A stretch of 64,000 nt of DNA from Vibrio hangzhouensis. GTDB lineage: Bacteria; Pseudomonadota; Gammaproteobacteria; Enterobacterales; Vibrionaceae. Below are positions 1 to 9,345 of this stretch, piece after piece. The notes under the pieces are model-generated. The model was given only the letters and a program-made list of their open reading frames with translations, ran no database searches and was not told where the DNA came from. Location of the stretch: contig NZ_FNVG01000001.1 of the NCBI RefSeq assembly GCF_900107935.1, positions 1 through 64,000 of the forward strand, written 5' to 3'. Made by a program: the position numbers and the translations under genes. Each line of letters starts with the position of its first letter. Position 1 is the first letter of the stretch.

Positions 1-303
1 AAGCGTAGCGATGAGCTGATCCACCACTCAGACAGAGGTCTCCAATATTGTTCAGGAGAATACCAAGCACTACACAATAAACATGGGGTAAGCTGCTCCA
101 TGACTGATGGTTATGACTGCTATCAAAATGCTCTAGCAGAACGGGTCAATGGGATCTTAAAAATGGAGTACTTACTGAACAAGCCGAGTAACTTGAGTGA
201 AGCTCGGAAAATGGTTGCAGAATCAGTGAGACTCTATAATGAAAAGAGACCACACACGGCTCTAAAATACAAAACGCCCGATGAAGTACATCGAGCGTTT
301 TAA
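1..303 (+). CDS. IS3-family transposase OrfB, 3' part only (cut by window edge)
   Basis: The open frame runs in from base 1 and ends at TAA 301-303. It encodes the last 100 residues of an IS3-type DDE transposase. Visible marks are HSDRG followed by LQY, which carries the second catalytic aspartate, then NALAERVNGILKME, which carries the catalytic glutamate, and the closing signature YNEKRPH. An ATG at 100 opens a shorter frame but lies inside the conserved domain, so it is not the real start. The enzyme would cut and join the ends of its own element. A terminal inverted repeat follows directly downstream, so the 3' end of the element looks intact; the 5' half lies outside the window. Confidence 0.93.
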   Translation, partial: KRSDELIHHSDRGLQYCSGEYQALHNKHGVSCSMTDGYDCYQNALAERVNGILKMEYLLNKPSNLSEARKMVAESVRLYNEKRPHTALKYKTPDEVHRAF

Positions 304-310
304 TCTAAAA

Positions 311-337
311 AGTGTCAACCCATATCAGGACGGGTCA
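311..337. repeat. IS3-family right terminal inverted repeat (candidate)
   Basis: Seven bases after the transposase stop, the sequence read inward on the minus strand starts TGACCCGTCCTGATATGG and continues to GACACT. This is the general form of an IS3-family end. The other end lies outside the window, so the pair could not be compared and the target duplication could not be checked. Confidence 0.6.
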
Positions 338-1047
338 CCATACAGTATCCATTTGCATTTCGAATAGGTCGAAAGTTACTGCCTCAAAACAATGCAATTT
401 CGCGCCTCCAGTTCCCATTTTTTATCTTTATGCGGTATAAAACAATGGCTTATCGCGATATAAAACACTAATCACCAAAGCGCCCGTTACTTTGCTTGTA
501 ATTAAATTACAGAACCAAAGTGATAGTCTTTTGAACGTAGTGATTTATACTGTACGTGTATCAATAACTATGGAGAGAGTAAGTGGTCACAGCCAGAATT
601 GAGTGAGAGTGGTTTTTACGCTGGCATATAGCAAGCTAAAGGGAACTATCTATCAAGAATTCGATCATAATTAAAGAACTTCACATCCAGAGTGAGGCAT
701 CATATTTGATGTTACGGCGTCACTTGATGGGTTAGGGCGCCCTTTAACGCACTATAACTAAATTCACTTTTGATAACACACACTGTTTAGTAATTGTGAT
801 AAGTAATAGTAATTCTCATACCTAAATACCGACCTGGTGAGTTATGGCACGCGTGTGACGCGGTAACTAAAGAGTGATTCAGATTCTAATTGAAGCGGAA
901 TAAGACATGTTTTTGCTAAAGTCCATAAAAATAAAGAAAAGAATGATCAAGTGCGTGCCGGCATTTGCAGGACACAGCCTGCGCTTTAGGTTACGCCGTA
1001 ACCCAAATGAGCTTCCGTAGGTTTCAATAAAACGATTTTGAAGGGTT
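338..1047. other. Non-coding stretch between two IS remnants
   Basis: No convincing gene is seen on either strand. The sequence is AT-rich and stop-rich. It lies between the IS3 end and the broken ISNCY transposase and may be decayed mobile DNA. Confidence 0.5.
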
Positions 1048-1596
1048 TCAGAGATTGGTGTCGTTTTGAGGGTTCATTAAGCGGCCAGCAGCATCATCGA
1101 TGAAAGCCAATAGGCAGCATTTGTCGCTGCGTCCTTCGAACCAGTCATGGTGCGAGCCATCAATTTGAATGAGTTCGCCAAGGCAATCTCTGCGATAGCG
1201 AGGTTGATAGACTTTTGGCTTGCGCTTAGAGTGTGGAGTCCATAGACCGTCAGCGATCATCCATTGACGGAGCGTTTCTTTAGAAACCGTTAGGTTGTGA
1301 TACTCAGAGAGTTTTTCTAGCGCAAACGTTGGTGAAAAGTCGAAGTATTGCTCACGCACGATCCTTAATACTTCAGCTCGAAATCGATCATCATAACGGT
1401 GGTTGCTTGGGCGGCCTCGAGCTGCATGTGCCAAGCTTTGAGCACCATAAGTTGCCAGTTGATTTAGTAAGCGTCTGACATGTCGAGTAGAGATATTCAA
1501 AATATCAGCAGCGTCGATTTGTCGTAAGCGTTTTTCTCGCACATCCGTCAGGACTTTGAATCGATTAATCTCGTGATCACTCATAGCAATTAACAT
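1048..1596 (-). pseudogene. ISNCY-type transposase, 3'-truncated
   Basis: The N-terminal part is well preserved. A helix-turn-helix region covers about residues 1-60 (INRFKVL..EKRLRQIDAADILNIS..HVRRLL). It is followed by the family signature ETLRQWM and by the start of the DDE domain, IDGSHHDWFEGR and FIDDAAGRLM. Homology stops after GRLM; the frame then reads eight unrelated residues to a stop. Family members are usually over 400 residues and this one has 182, so the rest of the catalytic domain is missing and the protein should be inactive. The start ATG at 1596 is consistent with the family. The abrupt break near 1075 suggests insertion of, or deletion by, another element. Confidence 0.85.
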
Positions 1597-1635
1597 CAGT
1601 TTAGGTCCTCATAAGCTAACTACGATTTAAGCTTA

Positions 1636-1668
1636 GGAGGACATTTTAAAGTTGCTCAAACCGGACAT
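1636..1668. repeat. Probable outer end of the ISNCY-type element
   Basis: About 40 bases upstream of the transposase start, a block reading inward as ATGTCCGGTTTGAGCAAC and ending in GTCCTCC looks like the terminal repeat of this element. The partner repeat is lost with the truncated 3' half, so this rests on position and style only. Confidence 0.4.
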
Positions 1669-1870
1669 TACTATATTGCTTCCACAACCATAGTGCGTAT
1701 TATCTATCTTATGTTAAATGCAGTGTAACGCTAGGTAAAATCTATGCCTTTTTCCTCTCCTGACCCTCATAACAGCGTCCCATTTAACGATAACTGTTAT
1801 TTACCATAAAATAGCTAATAACTACATGCTTTAATCTTAGGATTAAACCTCGTTGTTATTAGTACTAAAA

Positions 1871-1890
1871 AGCCAGCATTAATGCTGGCT
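1871..1890 (-). terminator. Rho-independent terminator of yciH
   Basis: A perfect 20-bp palindrome (AGCCAGCATT/AATGCTGGCT) is followed on the minus strand by a run of T. It lies 12 bases after the yciH stop codon. Confidence 0.8.
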
Positions 1891-1902
1891 TTTGCTCCGG
1901 TA

Positions 1903-2214
1903 TTATCCACCGGAAAGCTTAACGGTATAACCTTTCTTTTCCAAAACTGTTTTGATCTTCTCGCGTGCATCGCCTTGAATCTCGATATCACCGTCCTTGA
2001 CTGATCCCCCGCATCCGCATACTTTCTTTAGTTCTGCCGCCAGGAGTTTCAATGCCGCATCTTCCAGGTCCAGGCCGGTAATGATTGATACACCTTTGCC
2101 TTTACGACCTTTAGTTTGCTTCTGAATCCGAACGATTCCATCGCCTTTTGGGCGAACCGGTTTCTGTTTTTCTTCTTTGATTCGTCCGGTTTCTGTTGAA
2201 TATACTAGAGTCAT
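1903..2214 (-). CDS. yciH: YciH, SUI1/eIF1-like translation factor
   Basis: This 103-residue protein belongs to the bacterial SUI1 family. The N-terminal tail (STETGRIKEEK) is followed by the basic SUI1 fold from about residue 30 (VRIQKQTKGRKGKGVSIITGL) and the cysteine-rich segment KKVCGCGGSVKDGDIEIQGD typical of the family. In E. coli, YciH can discriminate initiation complexes in vitro but is dispensable. The gene starts one base after the stop of the DUF3319-type gene, so the two are probably co-transcribed and translationally coupled. A strong terminator follows. Confidence 0.93.
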   Translation of the reverse strand: MTLVYSTETGRIKEEKQKPVRPKGDGIVRIQKQTKGRKGKGVSIITGLDLEDAALKLLAAELKKVCGCGGSVKDGDIEIQGDAREKIKTVLEKKGYTVKLSGG

Positions 2215-2215
2215 A

Positions 2216-2584
2216 TTACTTCTTTGTTTGTTCTGCTTTCTGCTTCGCGATTAGATAAGCCTCAATGTGCCGTTGTATGGCAAGCTTACCGCCTTTGATA
2301 AGTTTACCATTAAACATGCAATACCATGCGTTATTTTCCCCGGTATCATTTTTTAAGGTAAAACCGTGAAAATTTTCCTGTGTGACTTTGGAGGCTTTCG
2401 CTTCTGCCGATTGTGCTAATTGGGATGGCTCGATAATCGAGGCCGTATCACACCACCAATCGATGCTCTTCTTTACAGCAGACAACGAACCTTGTAGTTC
2501 TCTGTTTTTTATAGCCACTTTCCATAATTGGTTGTTAGAACCAATAGATTTAAGGGTAAAACCTCGATAACTCGCTAGAGCCAT
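2216..2584 (-). CDS. DUF3319-type Vibrio protein with two internal repeats
   Basis: This 122-residue protein is of unknown function. Two repeat units can be seen. The first, near residues 5-45, runs from YRGFTLKS through W..AIKN to AVKKSIDWW. The second, near 70-112, runs from FHGFTLKN through WYCMFNG to LAIQRHIEAYL. Each ends in an amphipathic helix. There is no signal peptide, so it should be cytoplasmic. An AAAGG ribosome site precedes the ATG. It is immediately upstream of yciH, a linkage I associate with vibrios. The DUF3319 label is from memory. Confidence 0.75.
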   Translation of the reverse strand: MALASYRGFTLKSIGSNNQLWKVAIKNRELQGSLSAVKKSIDWWCDTASIIEPSQLAQSAEAKASKVTQENFHGFTLKNDTGENNAWYCMFNGKLIKGGKLAIQRHIEAYLIAKQKAEQTKK

Positions 2585-2678
2585 ATAGACCTTTCTCTTA
2601 TGTATGTGATTGTCTTAGCTTGCGTTTGTCATGGTATCAGCTATTCTGTATCAATCAATTAAGTTATAGTGCGTTAGT

Positions 2679-3635
2679 ATGAAAAAAGATGTTCCGAAAG
2701 TCACAAATCATAAACAAATAAGTAGATTTAGCGCCTTATTAAAGAATTCTATAAACGCTGCAGAGTTTGATGAAATGACGTCCGGGTATTACTCGAAGAG
2801 CTCTAATTTAGCTATGTCGAAGGATTGGCGGATATTTAATGACTTTTGCGTAACAAAGAATCGTAAATCTCTACCAGCATCTGTCGCGACTGTGAAGGAA
2901 TTCATCTCTCACGAACGTGCTAATCGCAAATACTCCTCCCTAAAACGTTACACTGTGACGATATCTCTTGTTCACTACCTGTTTGATTTCAAAGATCCAG
3001 TAAAGAACCGCGAAATAGGACTCCTTTTACAAGATATTCAAGTAAGCACAATGGATAAGGTTAAACAAACCGTTCCACTCTCTGAACATCATCTTGAACA
3101 GTTGAACGCCAAGCTACAATCTAGTCAGGATATCAAAGATATACGTGATCTTGCTATCTATCATGTGATGTTCGAATGTGCACTAAAACGAAACGAGTTA
3201 AAACGATTGGAGATAAACAGTGTTCGTATTGATGACGATATTTGTATTTTGTCCATAGACGAAAGCCATTATCGGTTAAGTGAAACAGCAAAAAACGCGC
3301 TTTGTCGTTGGTTAGCAATTACGCCCTACTCTGTTCTGTTTTCAGCTATCGATCGCCACGGCAACATAAGCGCCAATGTGTTAAATGATTCTTCCGTTTA
3401 TCGTGTGCTAAGGAGAGCAAGCGATTTACTCGCGTTACCAGCGCAGTTAAGTTTCTCTTCGCAATCAGGCCGTGTTGGAGCGGTACAAAAATTGAGTAAC
3501 GAAGGGTATAGAATAAAAGAAATTCAGGATTTCGGCCGATGGGCAAGTCCGGCAATGCCACTTCAATACAGTGGCAATCGACAATCGGCCGAAAAGGAAA
3601 AGTCAAAATTTAAAGACGACAATAAATATGATTAG
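2679..3635 (+). CDS. Tyrosine recombinase/integrase-like protein with a degenerate HxxR box
   Basis: The protein has 318 residues. The N-terminal part (about 20-120) looks like a core DNA-binding domain and the C-terminal part like a phage-integrase catalytic domain. The first active-site arginine lies in CALKRNEL, and the GRW..P..LQYSG box places the nucleophile at about Tyr297. The usual H-x-x-R box reads SFSSQSGRVG, so the arginine is kept but the histidine is replaced. Its last four bases overlap the end of the convergent ddl gene. No attachment site is apparent beside it. It may be a resident recombinase rather than the integrase of a nearby element. I could not name the subfamily. Confidence 0.75.
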   Translation: MKKDVPKVTNHKQISRFSALLKNSINAAEFDEMTSGYYSKSSNLAMSKDWRIFNDFCVTKNRKSLPASVATVKEFISHERANRKYSSLKRYTVTISLVHYLFDFKDPVKNREIGLLLQDIQVSTMDKVKQTVPLSEHHLEQLNAKLQSSQDIKDIRDLAIYHVMFECALKRNELKRLEINSVRIDDDICILSIDESHYRLSETAKNALCRWLAITPYSVLFSAIDRHGNISANVLNDSSVYRVLRRASDLLALPAQLSFSSQSGRVGAVQKLSNEGYRIKEIQDFGRWASPAMPLQYSGNRQSAEKEKSKFKDDNKYD

Positions 3636-4627
3636 CGAAAGGATGACTCGATGCAATCGGACAAAAAGTCCGAGAATGCCACTCCGGAATGTTCAACCAT
3701 CTTAGGAAACATAGAAATAGGTGTCATTCCTGGGAATGTATTAACCTCATTTAGATAAATGATATTATCCTCCGTTAGGAAAAAGTCGATGCGAGACAGG
3801 TGCTTCAATTTCATTTGCTTAAACACCTTTTCAGCACAATCATGGATAATTTTGCGTTGCTCATCAGTCAGATCATCCGCTTCTACTTTAGTGGTCGAAT
3901 GACTGTCCGCACTGTACTTCTCGTCATAACTGTAAAAACTGTCGTTAGGTGCAATTATCTCACCTGGTTTGGTGATCCGTAATTCACCCCGATACTCATA
4001 TGCAGCTACTTCGAGTTCTCTAGGCTTTACTGACTGCTCTACGACGACTTGATCAGAGTAACCAAACGCCGCATCAATCGCTTGTTCTAGCTGTTCCTTT
4101 TCGGTGACACTGTAACACCCCACTGATGAACCTTGTTTTGCTGCCTTCACAAACACTTTGCCCCACTTATCATAAGCTTCTTGTGCCAATAACCTGCTCT
4201 GTGGGCTATTCTCTGTTAGAAACAAATATGGAGTGTTTGGGATTCCTAAGGTGTCATACCAAAGCTTTGATGTGATTTTATTAAAGCTATTACTGCTCGC
4301 TTCTGGTCCACATCCCAGATAGGGAATGCCAGCCATTTCAAACAAAGACTGGATATCACCAGTTTCGCCTGGGAAACCGTGAATACAAGGAACGACATAG
4401 TCAACTTTGACATCACAATGCTCATTGACGAGTGCTTTTTTATTTAAATCCAAAACAACAAGGTGGCCGTCGTTGCACCTCCATCCTTCCTGAGTGATTT
4501 CTACTCGGGTTACATCAAACTTTGGGTTCAGGTTTAGCTGACTCTCAAGGAAGTTAGCTGAAACGATAGAAACTTCATGCTCTGCTGAACCACCACCGCA
4601 TAGAAGAAGGATATTGAGTTTTGACAT
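3632..4627 (-). CDS. ddl: D-alanine--D-alanine ligase
   Basis: The enzyme joins two D-alanines using ATP to make the dipeptide end of the peptidoglycan precursor. The 331-residue sequence has the N-terminal CGGGSAEHEVS loop, the ATP-grasp core (VFVKAAKQGSSVGC, VVVEQSVKPRELE) and the C-terminal metal-binding signature SRIDFFL...YLNEVNTFPGMT. Length and motifs are normal. The gene stands alone rather than in the division/cell-wall cluster, as expected of a DdlA/VanB-like stand-alone copy. An AAGGAC ribosome site lies upstream of the ATG. It is convergent with the recombinase gene. Confidence 0.95.
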   Translation of the reverse strand: MSKLNILLLCGGGSAEHEVSIVSANFLESQLNLNPKFDVTRVEITQEGWRCNDGHLVVLDLNKKALVNEHCDVKVDYVVPCIHGFPGETGDIQSLFEMAGIPYLGCGPEASSNSFNKITSKLWYDTLGIPNTPYLFLTENSPQSRLLAQEAYDKWGKVFVKAAKQGSSVGCYSVTEKEQLEQAIDAAFGYSDQVVVEQSVKPRELEVAAYEYRGELRITKPGEIIAPNDSFYSYDEKYSADSHSTTKVEADDLTDEQRKIIHDCAEKVFKQMKLKHLSRIDFFLTEDNIIYLNEVNTFPGMTPISMFPKMVEHSGVAFSDFLSDCIESSFR

Positions 4628-4744
4628 CTTAAGCTTGTCCTTAAATTGCTTTAGATAAATGATAAACGATCGGGCATCAAGATTCAGTCCAAAATCTGTT
4701 AATTCTGTAGATGCTTCTACTGTATGTATAGATTACATACAAAA

Positions 4745-4783
4745 ACGCGCTCAACGGCAGTTCTACTGCCAAGTTTGAGCGCG
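4745..4783 (-). terminator. Terminator of the SPOR lipoprotein gene
   Basis: An inverted repeat CGCGCTCAA/TTGAGCGCG, with an inner GGCAGT/ACTGCC pairing, is followed on the minus strand by five T residues. It lies just downstream of the SPOR gene. Confidence 0.8.
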
Positions 4784-4808
4784 CTGTAATGCTTGTCCAA
4801 TAACCGAT

Positions 4809-5387
4809 TTAGTTAATTTTACTTAACGTTGGGTAGTCAGACTTTTTAATCTTATCGATGCTGCGTACAAAGGGTTTAAGATCCTGAAACTCTTTTGGTA
4901 ATGTCGCTATTGCCGACTTTGCTTTTTGTTTAGTTGCGAAATCACCATACAAGACTGAGTACCATTTAGTTCCATTGACTACTTTGTAGTTTTGCCAAAT
5001 AGGTTGACCACTCTTAGGGAGCTTATCAGAGAATGTCGAGACTTTGTCCTGACTTCCTACCGCTACAACCTGGATGGTGTAGCCAAAACGATAGTTCTGC
5101 TGCTCTTGCTTTTGGGACGGAGGGACAATTTTAACGACCTTATCCTCTGCAGGTATCGCTGTTGTTTTCTTGGGCTCAACCGTCTTTTTAATTTCTGTTT
5201 GCGTTTGTGGCTGAGGTGCCTTCTTTACTTCTTCTGCTGTCACAGTGGCAACAGCAACTGGGGCAGCGGTAGTTTGAGCGGGTTTATAGTCTTCTCGGTA
5301 ACTTTCTGATTTCACCTCAGTAGTGTATTCACTAGAAGAACACGCCGCTAACAACGCAGTCAAACTTAAGATAACCACTTTTTTCAT
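4809..5387 (-). CDS. SPOR-domain lipoprotein
   Basis: I chose the ATG at 5387, since it begins a proper lipoprotein signal (MKKVVILSLTALLAAC, lipobox LAAC). A longer frame opens at 5423 but only adds a non-signal prefix. The mature protein of about 175 residues has a low-complexity Thr/Pro/Lys linker (TTAAPVAVATVTAEEVKKAP) and then a C-terminal SPOR domain (YTIQVVAVGSQDKVSTFSDK...WYSVLYGDF). SPOR domains bind denuded peptidoglycan glycans, often at the division septum. The protein should be an envelope lipoprotein that touches the wall. Its partner and exact role are not evident. It is transcribed alone. Confidence 0.85.
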   Translation of the reverse strand: MKKVVILSLTALLAACSSSEYTTEVKSESYREDYKPAQTTAAPVAVATVTAEEVKKAPQPQTQTEIKKTVEPKKTTAIPAEDKVVKIVPPSQKQEQQNYRFGYTIQVVAVGSQDKVSTFSDKLPKSGQPIWQNYKVVNGTKWYSVLYGDFATKQKAKSAIATLPKEFQDLKPFVRSIDKIKKSDYPTLSKIN

Positions 5388-5630
5388 TTTATTACTGCCT
5401 GAGTTATAAATTTTGTAAATCATGTCGACAGAATTTATTCGAATCTACGATTCACGACACCTGTCCTAACTTCCTGTGACATGTTACACAATAATTGAGC
5501 TACAGCAATATGTTATCTGCAAAATTCAGAGCTTGCTATGTCTAACTGATGACATCCTGGGCTACTATAAGAGAGTTCGATCGCAGTTCCAAAATATCAT
5601 GAATACGTTCCGCCCCTCCAGGAGTAGACC

Positions 5631-8318
5631 ATGTCTTTAGATTTATTGTTCAAGCCCACTTCTATCGCTGTCATTGGTGCCTCTATCAAGCCAGATCGGG
5701 CTGGAAGTGTCGTGATAAGAAATCTGCTTTTAGGTGGTTATCAGGGAACCATTTTACCGGTGCATCCAAAGTATAAGTCAGTCAATGGTATACTTTGTTA
5801 CCGCGCTGTTGCTGAGCTTCCACTGGTTCCTGATGTGGCAATTCTTTGTACCAAAGGAATAAGAAACGTCGATTTATTTAATGAGCTAGCAGTCGCCGGC
5901 GTTAAGTATGTCATTGTAATGGCTTCAGATATGTCGGTTCTTTACGATGATGACTGTACAATCGAGGACAAATGTCTTCAAATCGCGCATCAGTCAGGGA
6001 TAAGGGTTATCGGCCCGAACAGTCTTGGTATCTTACTTCCGTGGCAGAAATTTAACGCTTCGTTTTCACCTGTGGATTGCCACCCCGGTAAACTTGCGTT
6101 TATATCGCAATCCTCGGCTGTGTGCACCACCATTCTCGACTGGGCCAAAGATAAAAATATTGGATTTTCCGCCTTTTTATCCATTGGTAACGGGCTAGAT
6201 ATTGATTTTGATGACATTCTCGACCATTTATCCCGAGACAGTAAGACCGAAGCTATTCTGTTGTATGTTGACTCCATAAGGGACGCTCGTAGATTCATGT
6301 CAGCTGCACGGGCAGCATCACGGAACCGCCGTATTCTGGTATTGAAAGCTGGTCGAAGCTCGGGTGTGCTAGGTTCGTCTCGTAATTATTCCAGTCCTTC
6401 GTTTGACATAGTCTATGATTCAGCAATTCAAAGGGCCGGTATGCTTCGAGTTAAGAATACACACGAGCTCTTTGCAGCGGTAGAAACGCTAACGCATTCC
6501 GTTCCGCTTAGAGGAGAAAGACTTGCAGTTATCACAAATGGTATGGGTCCTGCCCGTATGGCGCTGGATACACTCACGGATATTGGTGGTAGTGTCGCTC
6601 AACTATCACCCGAGACAATTGGTCAACTGACCGAGATATTGCCTGAGGCATGGTCTCATAGTAATCCTATTGACCTGATCGGTGACGCGACACCTAAACG
6701 ATATTGTGACGCACTTAATGTCGTATTGGATAGTGACGATATTGACGCAGTCCTCATTATGCACAGCCCCTCCGCTACCGCGAAACCTGAACAGACTGCT
6801 CTCGAGGTTATTGAAACAATTAACCGGCACCCTAAGGCGAAACGATTTAACATACTAACCAACTGGTCCGGTGAAGCAACGGCCAAAAATGCCCGGTTAT
6901 TATTTACCGAACACGGCATCCCCACATATCGGACACCCGAAAGCGCGGTCACAGCGTTCATGCACTTGGTCGAGTACCGGCGCAACCAGTGGCAATTGAT
7001 GGAAACACCAACCACTACAGACTCTTATTCAACGGAACAACTTTCTAAAGCACATGACTGGCTTACCTCACATGTGATATCTGCCCCTGAAGACCAGCCA
7101 TACACTCAACTCGAATCACATGTCTGTGAACAACTGTTTGAATTGTTTAACCTTCCAACCTTACCAACGTGGCTCGCACATGATCCAACAGAAGCTATCC
7201 ATTTAGCCGATAAGATTGGATACCCTGTTGCAGTAAAACTTCGCTCTCCGGATATTGCCCATAAGTCGGATATTCACGGTGTAATGCTTAATTTGAGAGA
7301 TGCCAACGAAGTGAGCAATGCTGCTCAGTCTATTCTCGATCGAACAACACTCTCCTATCCTGAGGCAAGAATTGAAGGCCTTACCATACAGCAAATGGCT
7401 AAGGTAGCCGGTGGTCAGGAAATAAGGGTAAAAGTCATGTGTGATGGCACATTTGGCCCAGCAATTTTCATCGGTCAGGGTGGCTCAGAATGGAATATCG
7501 ACAAGGAAGCGGTCACTGCCCTTCCACCGCTTAATATGGCTCTCGCCCGTTACCTCATTATTAATGCCATCAATAAAGGTACGCTAAGATTTCAGCAATC
7601 TCCCAACCCTGTCAATTTGGGTAAACTCGCACAGTTTCTTGTCAAGATCTCGCAGATCGTCATAGCGTGCCCTGAGATAGAAGAGCTGGATATTCATCCC
7701 TTATTGTTGAATGGAGACGATATCACTATCCTCGACGCTTCGGTTTCAATTCGGGGTTATACTGGTGAGCCTCAGGCTCGGCTAGCTATTCGACCCTACC
7801 CAACAGAACTGGAAGAAACGCTTACACTCCATGACGGGTCTATGATCTCACTCCGTCCGATAAGGCCTGAAGATGAGCCCTACCATGCTGACTTTATTAA
7901 AAACGTCACCAAAGAAGACCTTTATAAGCGCTTCTTTTCCGATGTGGGCGAGTTCAACCATGAGGCTTTAGCAAACCTGACTCAGATTGATTATGACCGG
8001 GAAATGGCGTTCGTAGCAGTCGACCTTGGTTATTCGACACCTCATATCATCGGCGTTTCAAGAGTACTCGTTACGCCGGATAACACGGATGCTGAGTTCG
8101 CGATCCTGATCCGCTCAGACCTGAAAGGCAAAGGGCTCGGTAAGATCCTGATGAATAAAATCATCGCATACTGCAGAGACAAAAAAACACATCAAATATC
8201 GGGAATGACGATGCCGACTAACCGGGGAATGCTGACCCTGGCACAAAAGTTGGGATTTGAACTTGATGTCCAGTTTGAAGATGGCGTTGCCGATATGGTG
8301 TTGCGCTTAGACCATTAA
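5631..8318 (+). CDS. pat: Pat/YfiQ-type protein lysine acetyltransferase (acyl-CoA synthetase-like + GNAT)
   Basis: The protein is 895 residues and matches the architecture of E. coli YfiQ/PatZ. It has a CoA-binding Rossmann domain (1-130, starting SIAVIGAS), a succinyl-CoA-ligase-like domain (about 150-470), an ATP-grasp domain (about 485-710) and a C-terminal GNAT domain (about 735-890). The GNAT acetyl-CoA loop is visible as DLKGKGLGKILMNK. Enzymes of this form acetylate lysines, classically acetyl-CoA synthetase; the synthetase-like half is usually non-catalytic and regulatory. A good ribosome site (AGGAG) precedes the ATG. It is monocistronic and convergent with the LysR gene. Confidence 0.93.
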   Translation: MSLDLLFKPTSIAVIGASIKPDRAGSVVIRNLLLGGYQGTILPVHPKYKSVNGILCYRAVAELPLVPDVAILCTKGIRNVDLFNELAVAGVKYVIVMASDMSVLYDDDCTIEDKCLQIAHQSGIRVIGPNSLGILLPWQKFNASFSPVDCHPGKLAFISQSSAVCTTILDWAKDKNIGFSAFLSIGNGLDIDFDDILDHLSRDSKTEAILLYVDSIRDARRFMSAARAASRNRRILVLKAGRSSGVLGSSRNYSSPSFDIVYDSAIQRAGMLRVKNTHELFAAVETLTHSVPLRGERLAVITNGMGPARMALDTLTDIGGSVAQLSPETIGQLTEILPEAWSHSNPIDLIGDATPKRYCDALNVVLDSDDIDAVLIMHSPSATAKPEQTALEVIETINRHPKAKRFNILTNWSGEATAKNARLLFTEHGIPTYRTPESAVTAFMHLVEYRRNQWQLMETPTTTDSYSTEQLSKAHDWLTSHVISAPEDQPYTQLESHVCEQLFELFNLPTLPTWLAHDPTEAIHLADKIGYPVAVKLRSPDIAHKSDIHGVMLNLRDANEVSNAAQSILDRTTLSYPEARIEGLTIQQMAKVAGGQEIRVKVMCDGTFGPAIFIGQGGSEWNIDKEAVTALPPLNMALARYLIINAINKGTLRFQQSPNPVNLGKLAQFLVKISQIVIACPEIEELDIHPLLLNGDDITILDASVSIRGYTGEPQARLAIRPYPTELEETLTLHDGSMISLRPIRPEDEPYHADFIKNVTKEDLYKRFFSDVGEFNHEALANLTQIDYDREMAFVAVDLGYSTPHIIGVSRVLVTPDNTDAEFAILIRSDLKGKGLGKILMNKIIAYCRDKKTHQISGMTMPTNRGMLTLAQKLGFELDVQFEDGVADMVLRLDH

Positions 8319-8336
8319 GCGCACTTGGCTATCGAA

Positions 8337-9224
8337 TCACTTCAAATCCCATGTTTGAGCAAGGTGGCGAATGCACCATGATTTTGCTTCGCCAATATTG
8401 CTTCGCTTCCATGCCATAACGATATCGATACTCATTTGTTCTGAGTCTTTTATCTGCATAAGCTTGCCCTGCTTTATCAATCGATCTGCTACCTGACTGG
8501 GCAGTGTACCAATTCCCAAACCACATACCAGTGCATCAATTTTGGCTTCCAGGTTAGATACTGTAAGACGCGGTTGCTTTTCCAAAATATTCACAGTTAA
8601 CGCCGGCTGCTCCCTGGCTGTGTCTGCTATAGCAATAACACGGTAAGCTTCTCTGGCTGCAACATCAAATTTACCACTCCGTTTGTGTACATAGTGATCT
8701 GCCGATGCGACCCAAGTCATTGTCATTTGTCCCAGGACCTGGGTTTTTACACCCTGTGGGACTACCTCCGGGCGGGAACATACGAGTAGAGCACAACGAT
8801 CTTCATTAAGCGACTCCCAACAACCCGCCAATACTTCCTCTTGAAGCTTGATACGCGTCTTGCTCACTTGTCCAAGTTTATCTACTAGGTCGAAGAAGTT
8901 TTCCGCAGGTACAATACTGTCGTATGCAATAGTGAGGTCTAACTCCCAACCGTTTGCTATGACCCTTGCCTCATTTACCATTGCTTCTGTTGCCTGCAGG
9001 ATGACTCGGCCACGCTCTAAAATCAATTTACCGGCGTCTGTTAATGACGCCTTATGACCTGAACGGTCAAAAATCATAATGTCCAGATCTTGCTCTAGCT
9101 TTTGTATCTGATAACTGAGCGATGAAGTAGCTCTGTCCAGTTCAACAGCGGCAGCGGCGAAGGAACCTCGTCTGCTAATTGCGTCGAGGATATGAAGTGC
9201 TTCCAAAGTAATAGAGTTGTGCAA
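8337..9224 (-). CDS. LysR-family transcriptional regulator
   Basis: The 295-residue protein has an N-terminal winged helix-turn-helix (about 5-65, with GSFAAAAVELDRATSSLSYQ) and a LysR substrate-binding domain (about 90-290). The frame opens with TTG at 9224. No ATG lies near the conserved N-terminus, so TTG is the likely start. It is divergent from the TonB-dependent receptor gene across about 200 bases. LysR proteins often control a divergent neighbour, but the strong Fur site there suggests iron is the main input for the receptor. The ligand is unknown. Confidence 0.9.
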   Translation of the reverse strand: MHNSITLEALHILDAISRRGSFAAAAVELDRATSSLSYQIQKLEQDLDIMIFDRSGHKASLTDAGKLILERGRVILQATEAMVNEARVIANGWELDLTIAYDSIVPAENFFDLVDKLGQVSKTRIKLQEEVLAGCWESLNEDRCALLVCSRPEVVPQGVKTQVLGQMTMTWVASADHYVHKRSGKFDVAAREAYRVIAIADTAREQPALTVNILEKQPRLTVSNLEAKIDALVCGLGIGTLPSQVADRLIKQGKLMQIKDSEQMSIDIVMAWKRSNIGEAKSWCIRHLAQTWDLK

Positions 9225-9345
9225 TTGGATACCCGTTAGTTACTTTCAATGTAATGAAACATAGGATTTTTCTATGCAAAAACGATAGTAGTGTCTCTTA
9301 ATGGCTATTTATTGGCCACTCACACACAAATCCCATAGTTTATTT

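Noticed and set aside
2679..3635. Integrase of the tRNA-Ser island or of the Tn7-like element
   Set aside because: It is 36 kb from the tRNA and 60 kb from the transposon ends, with no linked repeats. Tn7-like elements do not use tyrosine recombinases.
8329..8526. 65-codon minus-strand frame inside the LysR gene
   Set aside because: It overlaps the LysR 3' end in another frame, and the LysR product is clearly conserved.
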